A stretch of DNA of 64,000 nt from Lachnospiraceae bacterium (GTDB lineage: Bacteria; Bacillota; Clostridia; Lachnospirales; Lachnospiraceae): NCBI GenBank assembly GCA_022510745.1, contig JAFLSY010000001.1, forward strand, positions 421,042 through 485,041, in the 5' to 3' direction. Below, in pieces: positions 62,890-64,000 of the stretch. The position numbers and the translations under genes were made by a program. The notes beneath the pieces are model-generated. The model ran no database searches. It saw nothing but the letters and a program-made list of their open reading frames with translations, and had not been told where the DNA came from. The first letter of the stretch is position 1. The number at the start of each line of letters is the position of its first letter.

Positions 62890-63612
62890 ATGGACAAGAT
62901 ACTGGCAGTAGTTTTAGTATTGATCATAGTAATGGGTTATGTGGCGGTGGTAAAATGGATTTTACCGCGGCTCATTTTAAAGGAATTGGAGCAATATGCA
63001 AATACGTTGACAGATCGTCAGTTTGAAGAAATTCGACACATATATCAGGAAATGCGTGGGTGGAGGCATGATTACCGAAATCACATGCAGACTTTGTTAG
63101 GTTATGTGGAAAATAAGGAATGGGATGCCTGCAAAAAGTATATTACCCAGTTGAACGAGGACCTAAGCGATGTTGATCACGTGATAAAAACAGGTAATAT
63201 CATGGCAGATGCTGTGGTCAACAGCAAAGTTTCTCTGGCACGGGCAAAGGAAATACCCATGGATATCACCGTGCAGATTCCGGAGGAAATGCCGATATCG
63301 GATGTGGAATTCAGCGTGTTATTTGGTAATTTGATGGATAATGCCATAGAAGCGTGTGAGAAGCTGCCCAACAAAGAAGAACGTTTCTTAAGAGTGTATA
63401 TTGGAATGTTTCGCAAGCAGTTTTATATCTCCGTTACAAATTCTACAGGAGAAAAAGTACGCAGGAACACTTACGTGTCCCTGAAAGGAGAAGGACACGG
63501 ATTTGGGTTGTATCGTATGGATAAGATTGTGAAAAAGAGGGGCGGCTACTTGAACCGCAAAAATGAACCCGGTGTATTTGCAACAGAGATCATGTTACCC
63601 TTTGCCGGCTGA
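62890..63612 (+). CDS. GHKL-type sensor histidine kinase (AgrC-like, short membrane part)
   Basis: The 240-residue kinase has only one N-terminal membrane helix (about 5-27), whereas AgrC-type kinases usually have six. The phospho-acceptor region is 'MRGWRHDYRNHMQTLLGYVEN' (about 58-75) and the ATPase domain has 'FGNLMDNAIEACEKL' and 'GEGHGFGLYRMDKIVKKRGG'. No sensor domain of its own is visible, so the signal may come through a membrane partner, perhaps the downstream ABC protein, as in transporter-sensing systems. Its gene partner is the LytTR regulator. Confidence 0.85.
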   Translation: MDKILAVVLVLIIVMGYVAVVKWILPRLILKELEQYANTLTDRQFEEIRHIYQEMRGWRHDYRNHMQTLLGYVENKEWDACKKYITQLNEDLSDVDHVIKTGNIMADAVVNSKVSLARAKEIPMDITVQIPEEMPISDVEFSVLFGNLMDNAIEACEKLPNKEERFLRVYIGMFRKQFYISVTNSTGEKVRRNTYVSLKGEGHGFGLYRMDKIVKKRGGYLNRKNEPGVFATEIMLPFAG

Positions 63613-63635
63613 AGCTTTCCGCTTATGTCTTGATA

Positions 63636-63647
63636 ATAACCGGTTAT
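63636..63647. promoter_or_regulatory. 12-bp perfect palindrome between kinase and ABC exporter
   Basis: ATAACCGGTTAT is a perfect dyad located 23 bases after the kinase stop. It could be an operator or chance; no promoter boxes are clear beside it. Confidence 0.25.
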
Positions 63648-63680
63648 GAAAATATTTACAAATTAAAACGGATTTTTGAT

Positions 63681-63742
63681 ATCCTCTAAAAGCATGATGC
63701 AGAATGCGGCAGCAATCTGTAATTGTATTTAGAGGATTTTTG
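63681..63742 (+). terminator. Candidate terminator or leader hairpin before the last ABC gene
   Basis: ATCCTCTAAA (63681-63690) pairs perfectly with TTTAGAGGAT (63728-63737), followed by TTTTTG-type sequence. The loop is long (37 bases), so it may equally be a regulated leader of the ABC gene 30 bases downstream. Confidence 0.5.
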
Positions 63743-63772
63743 CTTTAAAGTTCAGAAAGGAGCGACGGACGG

Positions 63773-64000
63773 ATGAAAGAAAAAACCGATAACGCAGGGG
63801 CTGGTACTCTAGCCGGATTTAAGGCGTATTCAGCCTATATTTGGAAAGAGAATAAGAAGAGCTACCTCCTTTCCTTTTTATTTTTTCCGGCCTTCATTGC
63901 AGCCAATTATGTGCAGATCTATCTGCCAAAACTTGCGGTAAAAGAACTGGAGGAAGGGCAGACGATACTTCATCTGGGGATTTCTGTTCTGGGGGTTATT
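63773..64000 (+). CDS. ABC exporter, N-terminal part (cut by window edge)
   Basis: The open frame from ATG 63773 runs past the end of the window. The visible 76 residues have a polar start (MKEKTDNAGAG) and the beginning of an exporter membrane domain ('YIWKENKKSYLLSFLFFPAF' and a second hydrophobic stretch at the edge). This matches the start of fused membrane-ATPase exporters. An AAAGGAG site precedes it. It follows the LytTR/GHKL pair, which probably regulates it. Confidence 0.75.
   Translation, partial: MKEKTDNAGAGTLAGFKAYSAYIWKENKKSYLLSFLFFPAFIAANYVQIYLPKLAVKELEEGQTILHLGISVLGVI

Overview
The window looks like chromosome from an anaerobic, low-to-mid GC Gram-positive of the Clostridia, most likely Lachnospiraceae. 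The signs are strong GGAGG-type ribosome binding sites, TTGACA/TATAAT promoters with 17-base spacers, a SecG-RNase R-SmpB-tmRNA block, Pta-AckA acetate fermentation, many lipoprotein signal peptides, and family-typical proteins such as the extended FtsA-like protein and a probable DUF3877 protein. This assignment is inference from gene content; there is no rRNA in the window.

Layout. 1-7837 (+): a carbohydrate ABC uptake operon (partial solute-binding protein, two permeases, a large second binding lipoprotein) with an HlyD-like adaptor and an ATPase-less MacB-like membrane protein inserted in it. 7816-12972 (-): a heterodimeric ABC exporter, thiamine pyrophosphokinase and a YgjP-like metallopeptidase. 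Ahead of them lie a promoter, a 30-codon leader peptide and an intrinsic terminator, which resembles ribosome-mediated attenuation of the BmrB-BmrCD kind. 13010-19298 (+): phosphoglycerate mutase, enolase, the TrkA/TrkH potassium system and SecG. 19330-22402 (+): RNase R, SmpB and tmRNA (trans-translation), followed by a 60-bp tandem repeat made from the tmRNA 3' end.

23319-36531 (+): a GH26 mannanase-like lipoprotein, then a MacAB-like export cluster of two adaptor lipoproteins, a 936-residue FtsX-type permease and two ATPases. The second ATPase carries a C-terminal AbrB-like domain. A small membrane protein, an OmpR/histidine-kinase pair and HflX follow. 36533-44258: a polytopic membrane protein, a lipoprotein, a HAD phosphatase (-), CheV, a sirtuin-like protein lacking the catalytic histidine, and an acidic membrane protein with a 30-bp coding minisatellite. 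44290-47684: hisH-hisF, ung and lysA.

47742-48502 holds tRNA-Leu(CAA) and a compact insertion-like segment. A 22-bp direct repeat of the tRNA 3' end flanks about 600 bp that carries a RelE/ParE-type toxin-antitoxin pair and a 20-bp-stem hairpin, with no integrase. 48533-57858: small conserved genes, DNA polymerase I, coaE, an FtsA-like protein, a YycJ-like hydrolase, an ACT protein and a UPF0210 protein. 57870-59135 (-): TmcAL. 59180-61719: pta-ackA behind a dense array of possible operators. 61727-64000: a small membrane protein (-), then a LytTR regulator, a GHKL sensor kinase and the start of another ABC exporter.

The strongest candidates for something new are the tRNA-Leu toxin-antitoxin mini-island, the leader-peptide attenuator of the exporter operon, the ABC ATPase-AbrB fusion next to its two-component system, the tmRNA-derived repeat, and the sirtuin homologue with a replaced catalytic histidine.
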